DNA of 64,000 nucleotides from Limiplasma sp958448555 (GCA_958448555.1 CAUDEL010000006.1:1-64000), one strand, 5' to 3'. Counted from the stretch's first letter, positions 34,230-43,661 are shown. Notes: generated from the letters alone by a model not told the origin. Program-made: numbers and translations.

Positions 34230-34580
34230 CCCTCCCGTTTTGTCAGATCACTTCCGAGATTACGCCCTCGCTGGCAGGGGAAGTCAGGCTTGTTCATGGA
34301 CGGCTGCGGCATAATCGGTTCCACCATGCTCCGGCCCATGCGGAGGATGGCAGGCGGCCTGAGCAGACAGAAAAAGTTGAAATTGCAATGCGCTGCCCAA
34401 AAACAGTTCCCCCCGGCGCCATATCAGTGCCGCCAACTAAGGCTCGTCATGTATGTTTCTCTTCCAACCCGACGTCACGACAACCTCCTTTTCCTCTTAA
34501 GCGTCTCTTGTGCGATTCGGAGGTACCGGACATGGAAACCCTTCGCTACGGATAGCAAAGTGACCGGCATGGAAGGATGC
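34230..34580. other. Intergenic region, no gene recognised
   Basis: No supported gene. A hairpin with an 8-bp stem (CTCATTGG/CCAATGAG, 34580-34609) overlaps the end of the neighbouring ABC gene and might terminate that operon, though it lacks a T-run. Confidence 0.45.
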
Positions 34581-36332
34581 TCATTGGACTGCTTTCAGCT
34601 TCCAATGAGCGCTCTCGTTTTGCAACTGCACCATCCGGCGATAGAGCCCACCTTCGGCCATCAGCTGTGCGGGAGAGCCCTGTTGGGCCACGCGGCCGTT
34701 CTCAAGCACCACGATGCGATCCGCGCCCGCCACCGTGCGCATCCGATGGGCGATGACCAAAACCGTTTTGCCTGCCAGCAGGCGGGAGAGCGCGCCCTGG
34801 ACTTTCGTCTCATTTTCCACATCCAGGCTGGCGGTCGCCTCGTCCAGCAGCACGATGGGCGCGTCTTTGAGAAGCGCCCGGGCAATGGAGATGCGCTGTC
34901 GCTCGCCGCCCGAGAGCTTGACTCCGTTTTCACCGATGGGCGTGTCATATCCATTGGGCAGCTTGCGGACAAATTCGTCGCAGTTGGCGGCTTTGGCCGC
35001 GGCAAGCACGTTTTCGTCGGATGCGCCGCGCTTTCCCAGACGAATGTTCTCCATCACGGTATCGTCAAACAGCACCACGTCCTGAAAGACCATGGAGTAG
35101 TCGCGCAGCAATGCCTCCGGATCTACAGTCGCGATATCCACGCCGCCTACCCAAATCGTACCGCCAGTGACGTCCCATAGCCTTGCCGCCAGCCGTGCGC
35201 AGGTGCTCTTTCCCGAACCGGAAGGCCCCACCAGCGCGGTCACTTCGCCTTCTTTGGCCGTGAAGCTCACATCGTGCAGGACTTCTTTTTCGTCATAGGC
35301 AAAGCTGACGTGATCGAAGACGATATCATGTCCCCGTGGTGTGAATGTTTCCCTCCCTTCCGCGATGGGCATATTGTGGATTTCCATCATCCGATCAGCC
35401 GACACCTGCGATACAAACACTTCCGCGATAAGCGCCAGGCTTTGGTCAAATGGGGCGTAAACCCGCGTAATGACCATCAGGAACAAAAACAGCAGCATAA
35501 AGTCGATACGGCCGGACAGGATGAGGCCGGTTCCCGCGAGGATCGTCGTCGCCACGCCCAGGCGCATGATGACGCTGGCGGCGTTCACAAAGATCCCCAT
35601 GCCCAGCTCGCCTCGGATCATGGCGCTTTCGTGCTCGTCGATTTTGTGGTTGAGCCCCTTGAGATACCGTTCTTCCTGATTGGTGGCTCGAATCTCACGG
35701 ACGTTTTCCAGCGCCTCCTGGATGCCGTCGGATACGCGCACGGCGGCCTGTTTTACCCGCTCTGCGCTGCGCCCAGCCAGCCTGCGGGTGCCGAACAACA
35801 GGCCGAAGGCCACCGGCACGCCCCAGAGGCTGGCGAGCATCAACCGCCAGTCGTAGGCCAGCAGGCAAAGCGCAATAACCGCCGTGGAGATATATGAACC
35901 GTACAGGTAGCCAAGCACATGCGACCAGACGTGCTCCATGCGGTTCACATCCCCCATGAGCGTCTCCGTCAGGTCGGCAAGGTCACGCTTTCCGAAGTAC
36001 CCCAGCGGCAGCTTGCGCAGCCGCTCTGCCAGGCTCAGACGAGTGGCTTTGACCTCGTTGTATACCAGGCCGTAGGTGGCTTTATACTGTTGCAGGTGCG
36101 TTGCGATGGACATAGCGATAAAGGCAATCACCAACGCGACGAAGAGTACAGGATTCGGCAGCGGGCGAGCGGCTGTGAGCGTGCCCATAAAGCCGGACAT
36201 CATCAGATACAGGATGCTCATGCCGCCCATGACGGTCAGATTGACGATGACGGTCCAGAAGGTTCCTTTCCTGGCGTTGCGCACGCCCTGATCGGTCAGG
36301 GCATATTTGCGCTGAAACTTTTGTCCAAACAT
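34581..36332 (-). CDS. ABC half-transporter, IrtB/YbtQ-like
   Basis: A 583-residue fusion of a six-helix exporter-fold membrane domain (about 25-315) and an ATPase (about 340-570). ATPase motifs: GPSGSGKSTCARL, KLSGGERQRISIARAL, IVLLDEATASLDVENE. It follows its partner gene directly (stop and start joined as TAAATG), so the two form a heterodimer. Paired half-transporters of this type include the siderophore importers IrtAB and YbtPQ, which have the exporter fold. The AraC regulator, flavodoxin and DUF3793 nearby support an iron-related role. Substrate not proven; drug or peptide export remains possible. Confidence 0.85.
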   Translation of the reverse strand: MFGQKFQRKYALTDQGVRNARKGTFWTVIVNLTVMGGMSILYLMMSGFMGTLTAARPLPNPVLFVALVIAFIAMSIATHLQQYKATYGLVYNEVKATRLSLAERLRKLPLGYFGKRDLADLTETLMGDVNRMEHVWSHVLGYLYGSYISTAVIALCLLAYDWRLMLASLWGVPVAFGLLFGTRRLAGRSAERVKQAAVRVSDGIQEALENVREIRATNQEERYLKGLNHKIDEHESAMIRGELGMGIFVNAASVIMRLGVATTILAGTGLILSGRIDFMLLFLFLMVITRVYAPFDQSLALIAEVFVSQVSADRMMEIHNMPIAEGRETFTPRGHDIVFDHVSFAYDEKEVLHDVSFTAKEGEVTALVGPSGSGKSTCARLAARLWDVTGGTIWVGGVDIATVDPEALLRDYSMVFQDVVLFDDTVMENIRLGKRGASDENVLAAAKAANCDEFVRKLPNGYDTPIGENGVKLSGGERQRISIARALLKDAPIVLLDEATASLDVENETKVQGALSRLLAGKTVLVIAHRMRTVAGADRIVVLENGRVAQQGSPAQLMAEGGLYRRMVQLQNESAHWKLKAVQ

Positions 36333-38135
36333 TTATTTTGCCTCCTCTTTGCTGGCAATCCTCCATTGCACCGCCTGATTGTAGTCCGTCCACATGCGGG
36401 CGTACGCGCCCTTTGCGGCGAGAAGCTGCGCATGGGAGCCCTGTTCGACAATACGCCCGGCGTCCAGCACGATGATTTTGTCCGCGCCGACGACGGTCGA
36501 CAGCCGATGCGCGATCATAATGACTGTGCGGCTTCGGGTCAGTTCGGCAAGGGCTTTGTGAATCAATACTTCATTTTCGGGATCGGCAAAGGCGGTGGCC
36601 TCATCCAGCACAATGATTGGCGCGTCTTTGAGAATTGCTCGTGCCAGCGCAATGCGCTGCGCCTCGCCGCCGGAAAGGTACGTTCCTTCCGCGCCGATTC
36701 GGGTGTCCAGCCCCGCCGGGAGCTTTTCGAGAATATCCCCGCACTGTGCGGCCACCAGCGCCGCATGCACCTGTTCTTTTGTGGCGCCCGGACGGGCGAT
36801 ACGTACGTTTTCCAGGACGGAGGCCTTCAGAAGACGGCTGTTTTGGAAAACAAACGCAACTTGTTCCATGAGCACATGAGGGTCCATCTGGCGCACGTCT
36901 ACGCCGCCGACTTCCACCGCGCCGGAATCGACGTCCCAGAATCGCGGGATCAGGCTGGCGGCCGTGGTCTTGCCTCCGCCCGAGGGGCCGACAAGCGCGA
37001 CCACCTGTCCCGGTTCCGCGCAGAAGGACACGTGGGAAAGCGCAGGCGTCTGCGTTCCGTCATAGGTGAAGCTGACATCCTTGAACGCCACCTTGCTGCT
37101 CCCGGGCGCTTGAGGACGCCGGGGCGCTTCGAGCACAGGCGCGCGCATCACCTGATCGATACGGCCCAGCGCGGTACCGGCCAGCATCATCCCGGAGGCG
37201 GCAAACATGATCTTGGCCAACGCCGTGGAGATGATCGCCGAGAAAACCGCATAAAAGGCGAAGTTGGTAACAAAACCGGCAAAATTTCCGCCGGACAGGA
37301 CCCCGGGCGCCAGGAAGAGCGCCACCGGCACGAGAAAGACAAAGGCGCCTTCGGTAAATGTGAGGTTGACGGATTGCGGTACCCGGCATACGCCGGACTG
37401 GTAGTATTCCGCCTTCGCGCTGTATTCCTCGATGGCCTGCTTGAACGCCTTGAACGAATCGACCGTCTGCTGGAACACTTTAACCACGGGGATGCCGCGA
37501 ACATATTCGGTGCCCGCCTTGCTCATGCGGTCCTGCGCCGCCTGGTATTCAGCCATGATTCCGGCGTTCTTGCCGCCCATCATGGAGAACATCGCCGCGA
37601 TGGAAATCACGGCCGCCATGAGGCAGGCGGCCCCCATCCGCCAGTCAAAGACGAACATGAGAACAACCATGCTGACAAACAGCGTAATGGTACCGACGAT
37701 ATCCGCCAGATTGTGCGCCAGCAGCGTCTCCGTCTCTGCGGCCGCCGCGTCCAGGCGGCTGCGGATCAGGCCGGATGCATTGGAATCGAAAAAGCCCAGC
37801 GGCGCTTTCAGCACACGCGAAACGCCCTGCTTGCGGATGTTGGACGCCGTGCGGAACGCCGCCAGATGGGTGCACATCAGCCCCGCAAAGTACAGCACGA
37901 TACCGCCCACCGCAAATCCAAAGGCGATCCAGCCGTAGCGCGCAATGCTCTGCGCCTGCGCCCAGTCCGGCGATACGGCAATGAGATCGCGTGCCACAAG
38001 CCATATGCAGATGTAGGGCGCCATGCTCATGAGCATGGATGCCGCAGATAGCGTCAGGCCAAGGAACGTAAGCTTCTTGTGCCTGCCCGCATAGTCCAGC
38101 AGGACAGAAAGGGCGTTTGGTTTTTTCTGTTTCAT
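36333..38135 (-). CDS. ABC half-transporter, IrtA/YbtP-like
   Basis: A 600-residue half-transporter: membrane domain about 15-325, ATPase about 350-590. Motifs: GPSGGGKTTAASL (Walker A), YLSGGEAQRIALAR (signature) and IIVLDEATAFADPENE (Walker B). The SGGEAQR and ATAFADPENE forms recur in siderophore-linked YbtP-type proteins. It starts 1 bp after the DUF454 stop codon, with AGGAGG inside that gene's last codons. A GTTAG-N6-CTAAC dyad lies about 20 bp upstream. Confidence 0.85.
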   Translation of the reverse strand: MKQKKPNALSVLLDYAGRHKKLTFLGLTLSAASMLMSMAPYICIWLVARDLIAVSPDWAQAQSIARYGWIAFGFAVGGIVLYFAGLMCTHLAAFRTASNIRKQGVSRVLKAPLGFFDSNASGLIRSRLDAAAAETETLLAHNLADIVGTITLFVSMVVLMFVFDWRMGAACLMAAVISIAAMFSMMGGKNAGIMAEYQAAQDRMSKAGTEYVRGIPVVKVFQQTVDSFKAFKQAIEEYSAKAEYYQSGVCRVPQSVNLTFTEGAFVFLVPVALFLAPGVLSGGNFAGFVTNFAFYAVFSAIISTALAKIMFAASGMMLAGTALGRIDQVMRAPVLEAPRRPQAPGSSKVAFKDVSFTYDGTQTPALSHVSFCAEPGQVVALVGPSGGGKTTAASLIPRFWDVDSGAVEVGGVDVRQMDPHVLMEQVAFVFQNSRLLKASVLENVRIARPGATKEQVHAALVAAQCGDILEKLPAGLDTRIGAEGTYLSGGEAQRIALARAILKDAPIIVLDEATAFADPENEVLIHKALAELTRSRTVIMIAHRLSTVVGADKIIVLDAGRIVEQGSHAQLLAAKGAYARMWTDYNQAVQWRIASKEEAK

Positions 38136-38136
38136 C

Positions 38137-38598
38137 TTAGTTCCTCCTTTTGCGGTTAGAATAAGCTAACTTATGGGTGAAAAACAGGGGAGATTTTTCG
38201 ATTTTGCTTTCCTTGTATGCTACCGGCTTTGTCCTTACCCCAAATACAAAATACAGAATGTGAAACGCCCAGACAAAAACAAGGACAATACAGGGGATAT
38301 AGAGCGATTTGAGCATCATCAGGGTGAAACCGAAGGCCATGAGCAGCGTAACCGTGAGCATCACGCGCTTTTTGGCCGGCCAGGTCATGCCTTGCCCGGA
38401 GACATAGTCGGCCAGATTTTCCCGGTAGAGCTTCGTGCGGGTGAACCAGTCATGCAGCCGCCGGGAGCTCTTTGCAAAGCAGAAAGCCGCCAGCATCAGA
38501 AACGGAAACGCCGGGAGCATGGGCACCACGGCGCCGACGGCTCCCAGACCGACGCCCAGGCATCCCACAACCACGTAGATCGCTTTTTTCAACTTCAT
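38137..38598 (-). CDS. DUF454/YbaN-family membrane protein
   Basis: A 153-residue protein with an early hydrophobic hairpin (IYVVVGCLGVGLGAVGAVVP) and two further helices (about 80-120). LPAFPFLMLAAFCFAKSSRR, with WF...LY after it, is the typical DUF454 signature. Function unknown in general; YbaN-type genes are often near haem or iron-related loci. The gene overlaps ygbA by ATGA and is followed by the ABC pair. The last codons carry the GTTAG-N6-CTAAC dyad, so it may double as a regulatory site. Confidence 0.85.
   Translation of the reverse strand: MKLKKAIYVVVGCLGVGLGAVGAVVPMLPAFPFLMLAAFCFAKSSRRLHDWFTRTKLYRENLADYVSGQGMTWPAKKRVMLTVTLLMAFGFTLMMLKSLYIPCIVLVFVWAFHILYFVFGVRTKPVAYKESKIEKSPLFFTHKLAYSNRKRRN
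38155..38174. promoter_or_regulatory. GTTAG-N6-CTAAC dyad before the ABC pair
   Basis: GTTAGAATAAGCTAAC (38155-38170) followed by TTAT matches the site at 42674-42693 in 18 of 20 positions. It is inside the DUF454 coding end, 20 bp before the ABC start, so it could be an internal operator or a chance match. Confidence 0.45.
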
Positions 38599-38933
38599 CT
38601 GATCTTCTCCAAACGCCTTTGTTCTTTTCTGGTTTCAACGACATGCCGGATGGCGGCAACGGGATGATGCAGGATCATCCTTGGGCCGCAAAAGCGCATT
38701 ACTTCGCGGATCCTTGCGCGCATATCCGGTCTGTAGCAATGCACCCGGCAGTTGGAACAGAACGTCTTGGTTTCCATAAACGGGCACAAGTCAGAGCGCA
38801 TCCGCGCGTAGGCGTCCAGCGCCGCGCATTGCGCGCATGGGCCGCCGCGGGTATGGTGTTTTTTGCGGCAATACAGCGCAATCATCTGGGAAACCATCCG
38901 CTTTTCCCGTTCGCGCTTGGTCTGCGTATTCAT
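38595..38933 (-). CDS. YgbA-like (nitrous-oxide-stimulated promoter) family protein
   Basis: A 112-residue soluble protein with many cysteines and histidines: MIALYCRKKHH, GPCAQCAALDAYARMR, CPFMETKTFCSNCRVHCYRP and VMRFCGPRMILHHP. This pattern matches the YgbA_NO family. The cysteine spacing suggests a metal or Fe-S centre. In E. coli ygbA responds to nitric oxide and helps recovery from nitrosative stress. The ATG at 38933 has GGGAGGA upstream and overlaps the CydC-like stop. It sits between two ABC pairs. Confidence 0.85.
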   Translation of the reverse strand: MNTQTKREREKRMVSQMIALYCRKKHHTRGGPCAQCAALDAYARMRSDLCPFMETKTFCSNCRVHCYRPDMRARIREVMRFCGPRMILHHPVAAIRHVVETRKEQRRLEKIR

Positions 38934-40591
38934 CAGCTCATCCTCCCGTGCTCCACGCAATAGACCGTATCGGCAATGCGCATGGTGGACTGCCTGTGGG
39001 AGACCAGCACGACGGTCCTGTCCCTGCGCTCGCGGTGCAGCGCCTTCAAAATGACGGCTTCGTTGAGGCTGTCCAGATTGCTGGTGGGTTCGTCCAGCAG
39101 CATAAAGGGCGCATCGTGCAAAAACGCACGGGCCAGGCCCAGACGCTGGCGCTCGCCGCCGGAAAGGGTGTCGCCCAGTTCACCGACGGAGGTATCGTAG
39201 CCGTGGGGGAGCGTCATGATGAAATCGTGCACGGATGCCTTGCGGCAGGCCGCCTCAATTTCTGCGTCCGTGGCGTCCAGCCTGGCAAGGCGCAGGTTGT
39301 TGCGGATGCTGTCGTGAAACAGCTGCGTTTCCTGCGTCACGAAGCTCTCCATACTGCGCAGGTCGCGGGTGTTGACCCGTTCGATGCTCCGGCCCGAAAG
39401 GGTCACTTCGCCGCCTTGCACCCGCCAGAAGCGCATGAGCAGCTTGAGCAATGTGGATTTGCCGCTGCCGCTTCTGCCGGTAATGCCAACCACCGCGTTC
39501 TTCGGTATGTCAACGGATACGTCATCAAGGATCGCCTCCTCTCCATAGGCGAAGCGCACATGTCTGGCCGCCGCGCCGTCAAAGGCGATGGGCGACTGCC
39601 TTTCGATCTCTTGGACGACGGGTTGCTCATCCAGAATGTCCAGCACGCGGTTTCCGGCCGCGAGTGTGTTTTGCAGGGTGCTGCCTAAAGCAGCCAGCGC
39701 CACCACCGGGCCAAAGGAGGAAAACAGCGCGATGGTGGGAATCAGCACGCCCGAAAAACCGACCTGCCCGGCCCGGTACAGAGCTGTGCTGGCCAGGAGC
39801 ATGGCCAGATCAAAAGCCAGAATCGCCGCGCCCGTAACAGCGTTGTTCCGCCCGGCGATGCGCTTCATCCGCGCTTCCGTCTGCGCGAGTGCATCCGTGC
39901 GCTCGTTCATCTGCGCAAGGCGCTTGGCGCCCTGGCCATACTGCTGCGTCTCGCTCAGGCCGCGCAGGCTATCCAGCACAAACGCGCTCAACTCGCCCGA
40001 CTGGGTGCGGAAAACCAGCCCGCTGTCGCCGCTGCTGCGGGATACCACCAGCGGAATCACAACGCCCACCACGGCGTAAGCGGCCAGGGCAAGCAGCCCC
40101 AGCGCCCCGTGAAAGGAGCCGATGAACAGGCACATGACCAAGGTAAACAGCGCCGCGATGGCAAGCGGGGAAATGGTGTGCGCGTAAAAGACTTCCAATA
40201 GCTCAATGTCCGAGGTAATTACGGCGATCAGGTTTCCCTTGTCCCGCCCCTCCAGTTTGGCTGGGGCGAGCCTGCGCAGCGCGCGGAACATCCTGTCGCG
40301 CAGAATCGCCAGCAGCCTAAAGGCGATGAAGTGGTTGCAGGACTGCTCCCCATAGCGCAGCAGGGCTCGCATCAGCGCGAACACCACCACACAGGCAAAC
40401 AGCATGGGAAGGGTTATCGGCGCGCCTTGCCCCAGAACATCCAGCACCGCATAGCCGCCCAGAATGGGAATGAACGACGCGCACAGGTGGCCGGCCAGCC
40501 CCATGGCTATGGCAAGCAGCATATAGCCCACCATCGGCCGGACCAAAACCACCAGCCGTGCCATCACGTTCCATCCGCTGCGCTTTTTCAT
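38933..40591 (-). CDS. ABC half-transporter, CydC-like
   Basis: A 552-residue protein: membrane domain about 5-300, ATPase about 335-545. Motifs: GITGRSGSGKSTLLKLL, TLSGGERQRLGLARAF, FMLLDEPTSNLDSLNE. The ATPase resembles CydC of the CydDC thiol exporters, but no cydAB oxidase is present, and similar pairs transport other compounds. It overlaps the CydD-like gene by ATGA, so a heterodimer is nearly certain. The ATG at 40591 is preferred over codons farther upstream. Confidence 0.84.
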   Translation of the reverse strand: MKKRSGWNVMARLVVLVRPMVGYMLLAIAMGLAGHLCASFIPILGGYAVLDVLGQGAPITLPMLFACVVVFALMRALLRYGEQSCNHFIAFRLLAILRDRMFRALRRLAPAKLEGRDKGNLIAVITSDIELLEVFYAHTISPLAIAALFTLVMCLFIGSFHGALGLLALAAYAVVGVVIPLVVSRSSGDSGLVFRTQSGELSAFVLDSLRGLSETQQYGQGAKRLAQMNERTDALAQTEARMKRIAGRNNAVTGAAILAFDLAMLLASTALYRAGQVGFSGVLIPTIALFSSFGPVVALAALGSTLQNTLAAGNRVLDILDEQPVVQEIERQSPIAFDGAAARHVRFAYGEEAILDDVSVDIPKNAVVGITGRSGSGKSTLLKLLMRFWRVQGGEVTLSGRSIERVNTRDLRSMESFVTQETQLFHDSIRNNLRLARLDATDAEIEAACRKASVHDFIMTLPHGYDTSVGELGDTLSGGERQRLGLARAFLHDAPFMLLDEPTSNLDSLNEAVILKALHRERRDRTVVLVSHRQSTMRIADTVYCVEHGRMS

Positions 40592-42321
40592 GGCGCATCG
40601 CCCTCCTTTCCGTAGTTTTCCAGGCTTTGTTGCGTGTTCCACAGCCTCGTATAAACGCCGCCCTGCTTCAGCAGCGTCGCGTGATCCCCATGCTCGGACA
40701 GACGGCCGTTAGAAAGCACATAGATGACATCAGCCGCCTGCACGTTGGCCAGCCTGTGGGAGATCAGGATGACCGTCTTGCGCTGCGCCAGACGGTGGAT
40801 TTCCCGCATGATGTCGCTTTCGCTCTCCATGTCAATGTTGGAGGTCGCCTCGTCGAAGATATACACGGGACTGTCGTGGAGCAGTGCACGAGCCAGCGCC
40901 AGCCGCTGGCACTGGCCGCCGGACAGGTTGGCGCCCTTCTCCGCAAGCTGTGTGTCCAGCCCATTTTGGCTTTGAAGGAATGGCGTCAGCCTGATCTCAT
41001 CGAGCACCGCCCAGAGCCTGCCGTCCGAAGCGGCGGGATCGCCCATCAGCAGATTGTCGCGAACGGTTCCCTTGAACAGATAGCTCTGGTGACCGATATA
41101 CGTGATATGTCGCATGAGGCTGCTTTCGCAGATGTCGCGCAGCTCCACGCCGCCCAGGGTGACGCTCCCCAGGTAACCCTTGTTGCGCCCCATAAGGATC
41201 GCGGCTACGGTAGATTTCCCGCTGCCGCTTTCGCCCACGATGGCGGTCATGCCGCGGTGGGGGATGGTCAGACTGACGTCCAGCAGAACCGGGCGGTCCG
41301 CCCCATAGGCGAAGGAAAGCTCCCGGCAACGGATGTCGCCAGTTGGCGGACAGGGCGTGGTCCTTTCCTTCGGTTCGGGCAGGTCCAGCAGACGGAAGAT
41401 TTTCTCCGAAGCCGCCATGCCGTTCATGGCCACATGGAAAAAGGAGCCGAGCTGACGCATGGGAATGAAGAATTCCGCCGAAAGCAGGATCATCAGCAGG
41501 CAGCCCGCCAGGGAAATATGGCCCGCCCGCAGTTGCGTGGCAGCCAGAATGATGCCCAGCGCCGCGCCGCCATAGGCGATGAAGTCCATGATGCTGATGG
41601 AGTTGAGCTGCATGGTCAGCACCTTCATGGTGATTTTGCGGAACTTCTCGGCCTGCTCGTTCATCTCCCGCTGCTTGAAGCCGTCTGCCTGATAGATTTT
41701 GAGCGTCGTCAGGCCCTGCAGGTTCTCAAGAAACGTATCTCCCAGCGCGGTATATTGCCCCCAGTATTTGGAGAGCAGCTTTTTTGCCCACATCTGCACG
41801 GCCGCAATGGTCAAGGGAATCAGCGGCACGCATACCAGCAGCGTCACGGCGCAGGGCACATTGACAAAGCACAGACAGACAAACAGCGTCAGCGGGGCCA
41901 GCATGGCGTAGAAAAACTGCGGCAGATAGGCGCCGAAGTAGGTTTCCAGCTGATCCGCGCCTTCCACGGCCACCTGCACCACCTCGGAAGTCGCCGCCTG
42001 CTCTCGGTAGGAGACGCCAAGACGCAACAGCTTTGCGTAGATGCGCTCTCGCAGCGTGCGCTTGACCGCGCGGCTGGAGAGATAGCTCATCCTCGCAGAA
42101 CCTATGGCGCACAGGAAGCGAACGGCCAGCGCCAGGCAGGCGGTCATCACCGCCGGCATTACCTGGGCGGATGCGTCCGTATACAGCGCCGCCAGCAGCG
42201 AAGTGAGCGCGATCATCATCATGATGTTCGCCGCCAGCGAGCACCATTGGCAGGCCACGTTGCCCGCAATAAACTTTCTGCTTTCGCTGACCGTGCCGAT
42301 CAGCCGTTTGTCGATCATCAT
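40588..42321 (-). CDS. ABC half-transporter, CydD-like, first gene of the operon
   Basis: A 577-residue half-transporter: membrane domain about 15-315, ATPase about 340-565. Motifs: AIVGESGSGKSTVAAILMG, NLSGGQCQRLALARALLHD, VYIFDEATSNIDMESE. It is preceded by AAAGGAGC and a 170-nt leader from a near-perfect promoter (42497-42525). It opens a six-gene operon running to 34581 with overlaps or gaps of 1-2 bp throughout. Substrate not visible; a thiol, haem-like or metallophore compound would fit the company it keeps. Confidence 0.84.
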   Translation of the reverse strand: MMIDKRLIGTVSESRKFIAGNVACQWCSLAANIMMMIALTSLLAALYTDASAQVMPAVMTACLALAVRFLCAIGSARMSYLSSRAVKRTLRERIYAKLLRLGVSYREQAATSEVVQVAVEGADQLETYFGAYLPQFFYAMLAPLTLFVCLCFVNVPCAVTLLVCVPLIPLTIAAVQMWAKKLLSKYWGQYTALGDTFLENLQGLTTLKIYQADGFKQREMNEQAEKFRKITMKVLTMQLNSISIMDFIAYGGAALGIILAATQLRAGHISLAGCLLMILLSAEFFIPMRQLGSFFHVAMNGMAASEKIFRLLDLPEPKERTTPCPPTGDIRCRELSFAYGADRPVLLDVSLTIPHRGMTAIVGESGSGKSTVAAILMGRNKGYLGSVTLGGVELRDICESSLMRHITYIGHQSYLFKGTVRDNLLMGDPAASDGRLWAVLDEIRLTPFLQSQNGLDTQLAEKGANLSGGQCQRLALARALLHDSPVYIFDEATSNIDMESESDIMREIHRLAQRKTVILISHRLANVQAADVIYVLSNGRLSEHGDHATLLKQGGVYTRLWNTQQSLENYGKEGDAP

Positions 42322-42426
42322 GGATGAGGTGCTCCTTTTGCGTTCCAGCGAGATAGTGAAGACTAACTCGTCTGTGAGAGTTTAGCGGAGCGCTTAAGCC
42401 CCGCTTTGGAAAAGGTTTCTCGTGAG

Positions 42427-42491
42427 TTAGAAATATCTAATCTACGGGTCAAATATCAGCCGCCCTTCAAAAGCGGCTTGATTCATGACCC
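42427..42491 (-). promoter_or_regulatory. Structured 5' leader and TTAGA-N4-TCTAA dyad
   Basis: The leader RNA of the ABC operon starts with a two-tier hairpin: outer GGGTCA/TGACCC (42486-42491 with 42446-42451) and inner AGCCGC/GCGGCT (42473-42478 with 42458-42463). The palindrome TTAGA-AATA-TCTAA follows at 42427-42440. It does not match a riboswitch class I know. Confidence 0.5.
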
Positions 42492-42496
42492 AGATC

Positions 42497-42525
42497 ATCA
42501 TACTGTTAAAACCGTAATTTGTCAA
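42497..42525 (-). promoter_or_regulatory. Promoter of the six-gene ABC operon
   Basis: Minus strand TTGACA (42520-42525), 17 bp, TATGAT (42497-42502): close to consensus. Transcription would begin near 42490, giving a leader of about 170 nt. Confidence 0.82.
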
Positions 42526-42636
42526 TCTCCTTCATGCATGGATTCTCTCCTTTTACTAATTTTTAGCCCCAAGGCAGGAAAACGCGGGTTTGCTTTCCAA
42601 ACCTACCTGCGATGCTTTGTCCTTCAGCGTTTGAGG

Positions 42637-42693
42637 TTGACAAAACAAGAGACAAAAGGCATACTTATCGTATGTTAGCATAAACTAACTTAT
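42637..42693 (+). promoter_or_regulatory. araC promoter with downstream operator
   Basis: TTGACA (42637-42642), 17 bp, CATACT (42660-42665). The dyad GTTAG-CATAAA-CTAAC (42674-42689), followed by TTAT, sits just at and after the expected start point, a classic position for a repressor. Confidence 0.65.
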
Positions 42694-42725
42694 CTTTGCT
42701 CTTGAAACTGAAAAGGAGTTGCGCA

Positions 42726-43661
42726 ATGAAGAACCATCAAAACAATACAGGTTACACCGCATTGACACAAGCGGTATTTCCGGGAATTACGCTGATTCGT
42801 TTGAGCGTGCATGCCCAAGAAGCGCATCTTGAAAATCCCTGTCGCACATCAACGGAAGCATTGGAGATCTTCCATTGCAGAGAGGGACGGATGGAACTGA
42901 ATATTGGAGGGGATTTTTGCTATGTGTCTCCCGGAGATCTGTTGATCGCCCGCGCAGCGAAAATCTCTCCGCTGGTCTGTTTTCCCTTGCGGCATTATCA
43001 TGGACTGATTGTGCGTGTGGATATCCAACAAGCGCCTCATTGCCTTTCTTCCATTTTGCGGGATGTCAATGTACAACCTCAAGTCATTGCAGAACGTTTT
43101 TGCGGCAGCCAGGATTCCTATATCGCCCGTTGCAATCCCTCGTTTGAGCATATCTTTTCTGAAATGTACGCGATCCCGGATGCTGTTAAAGAAGGCTTTG
43201 CAAAAATAAAAGTCCTGGAGCTCATGCTGTTTCTCAGCGTATTTGACACGCAGGTAACACAAGCAGGCCATCGCGGTTTATCTCCGGCACAGGTGCATCT
43301 GGCCAAATCAGTCGCCACATATCAACTGCAACACATGGGGGAGCGGTATACATTGAATCAGGTTGCCACAATATTTGGCGTCTCCCGCACATGCATCAAG
43401 AACTCTTTCAAGGCGGTCTATGGTGTTTCTTTCTATTCTTTCATCAAAGCCGGAAAGATGGAATCCGCCGCATACATGCTGGAGCATACGGACAAGCCCA
43501 TTGTTGAGATTGCCGGGGAACACGGTTATGAAAACAGCAGTAAATTTGCCAATGCGTTTCGTTCGGTGAAAGGCATATCCCCGGGGGCCTATCGTCAACA
43601 GAATCAAAAAACCTATGAAGCAGGAAAAACGCGGGCTCATGCCTATGCTGTTTTCGGATAG
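42726..43661 (+). CDS. AraC-family regulator, likely of the ABC/flavodoxin region
   Basis: A 311-residue regulator. The N-terminal part (about 1-180) looks like a cupin-like ligand domain (EALEIFHCREGRMELNIGGD, VSPGDLLIARAAK). The C-terminal part (about 205-300) has two helix-turn-helix units, MGERYTLNQVATIFGVSRTC and KPIVEIAGEHGYENSSKFAN. The overall form is that of PchR/YbtA-type activators, which use a siderophore as co-inducer. The ATG at 42726 has AAGGAG 9 bp upstream. It is divergent from the ABC operon; its own leader carries a GTTAG-N6-CTAAC operator, probably for another repressor (DtxR or Fur type). Confidence 0.87.
   Translation: MKNHQNNTGYTALTQAVFPGITLIRLSVHAQEAHLENPCRTSTEALEIFHCREGRMELNIGGDFCYVSPGDLLIARAAKISPLVCFPLRHYHGLIVRVDIQQAPHCLSSILRDVNVQPQVIAERFCGSQDSYIARCNPSFEHIFSEMYAIPDAVKEGFAKIKVLELMLFLSVFDTQVTQAGHRGLSPAQVHLAKSVATYQLQHMGERYTLNQVATIFGVSRTCIKNSFKAVYGVSFYSFIKAGKMESAAYMLEHTDKPIVEIAGEHGYENSSKFANAFRSVKGISPGAYRQQNQKTYEAGKTRAHAYAVFG

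Noticed and set aside
35919..38051. 710-codon plus-strand frame across the ABC genes
   Set aside because: Antisense shadow of two clear ABC half-transporters; its translation is low-complexity His/Arg-rich.
38933..42321. Naming the ABC pair cydD and cydC
   Set aside because: The ATPases resemble CydDC, but there is no cydAB nearby and similar pairs transport other compounds.
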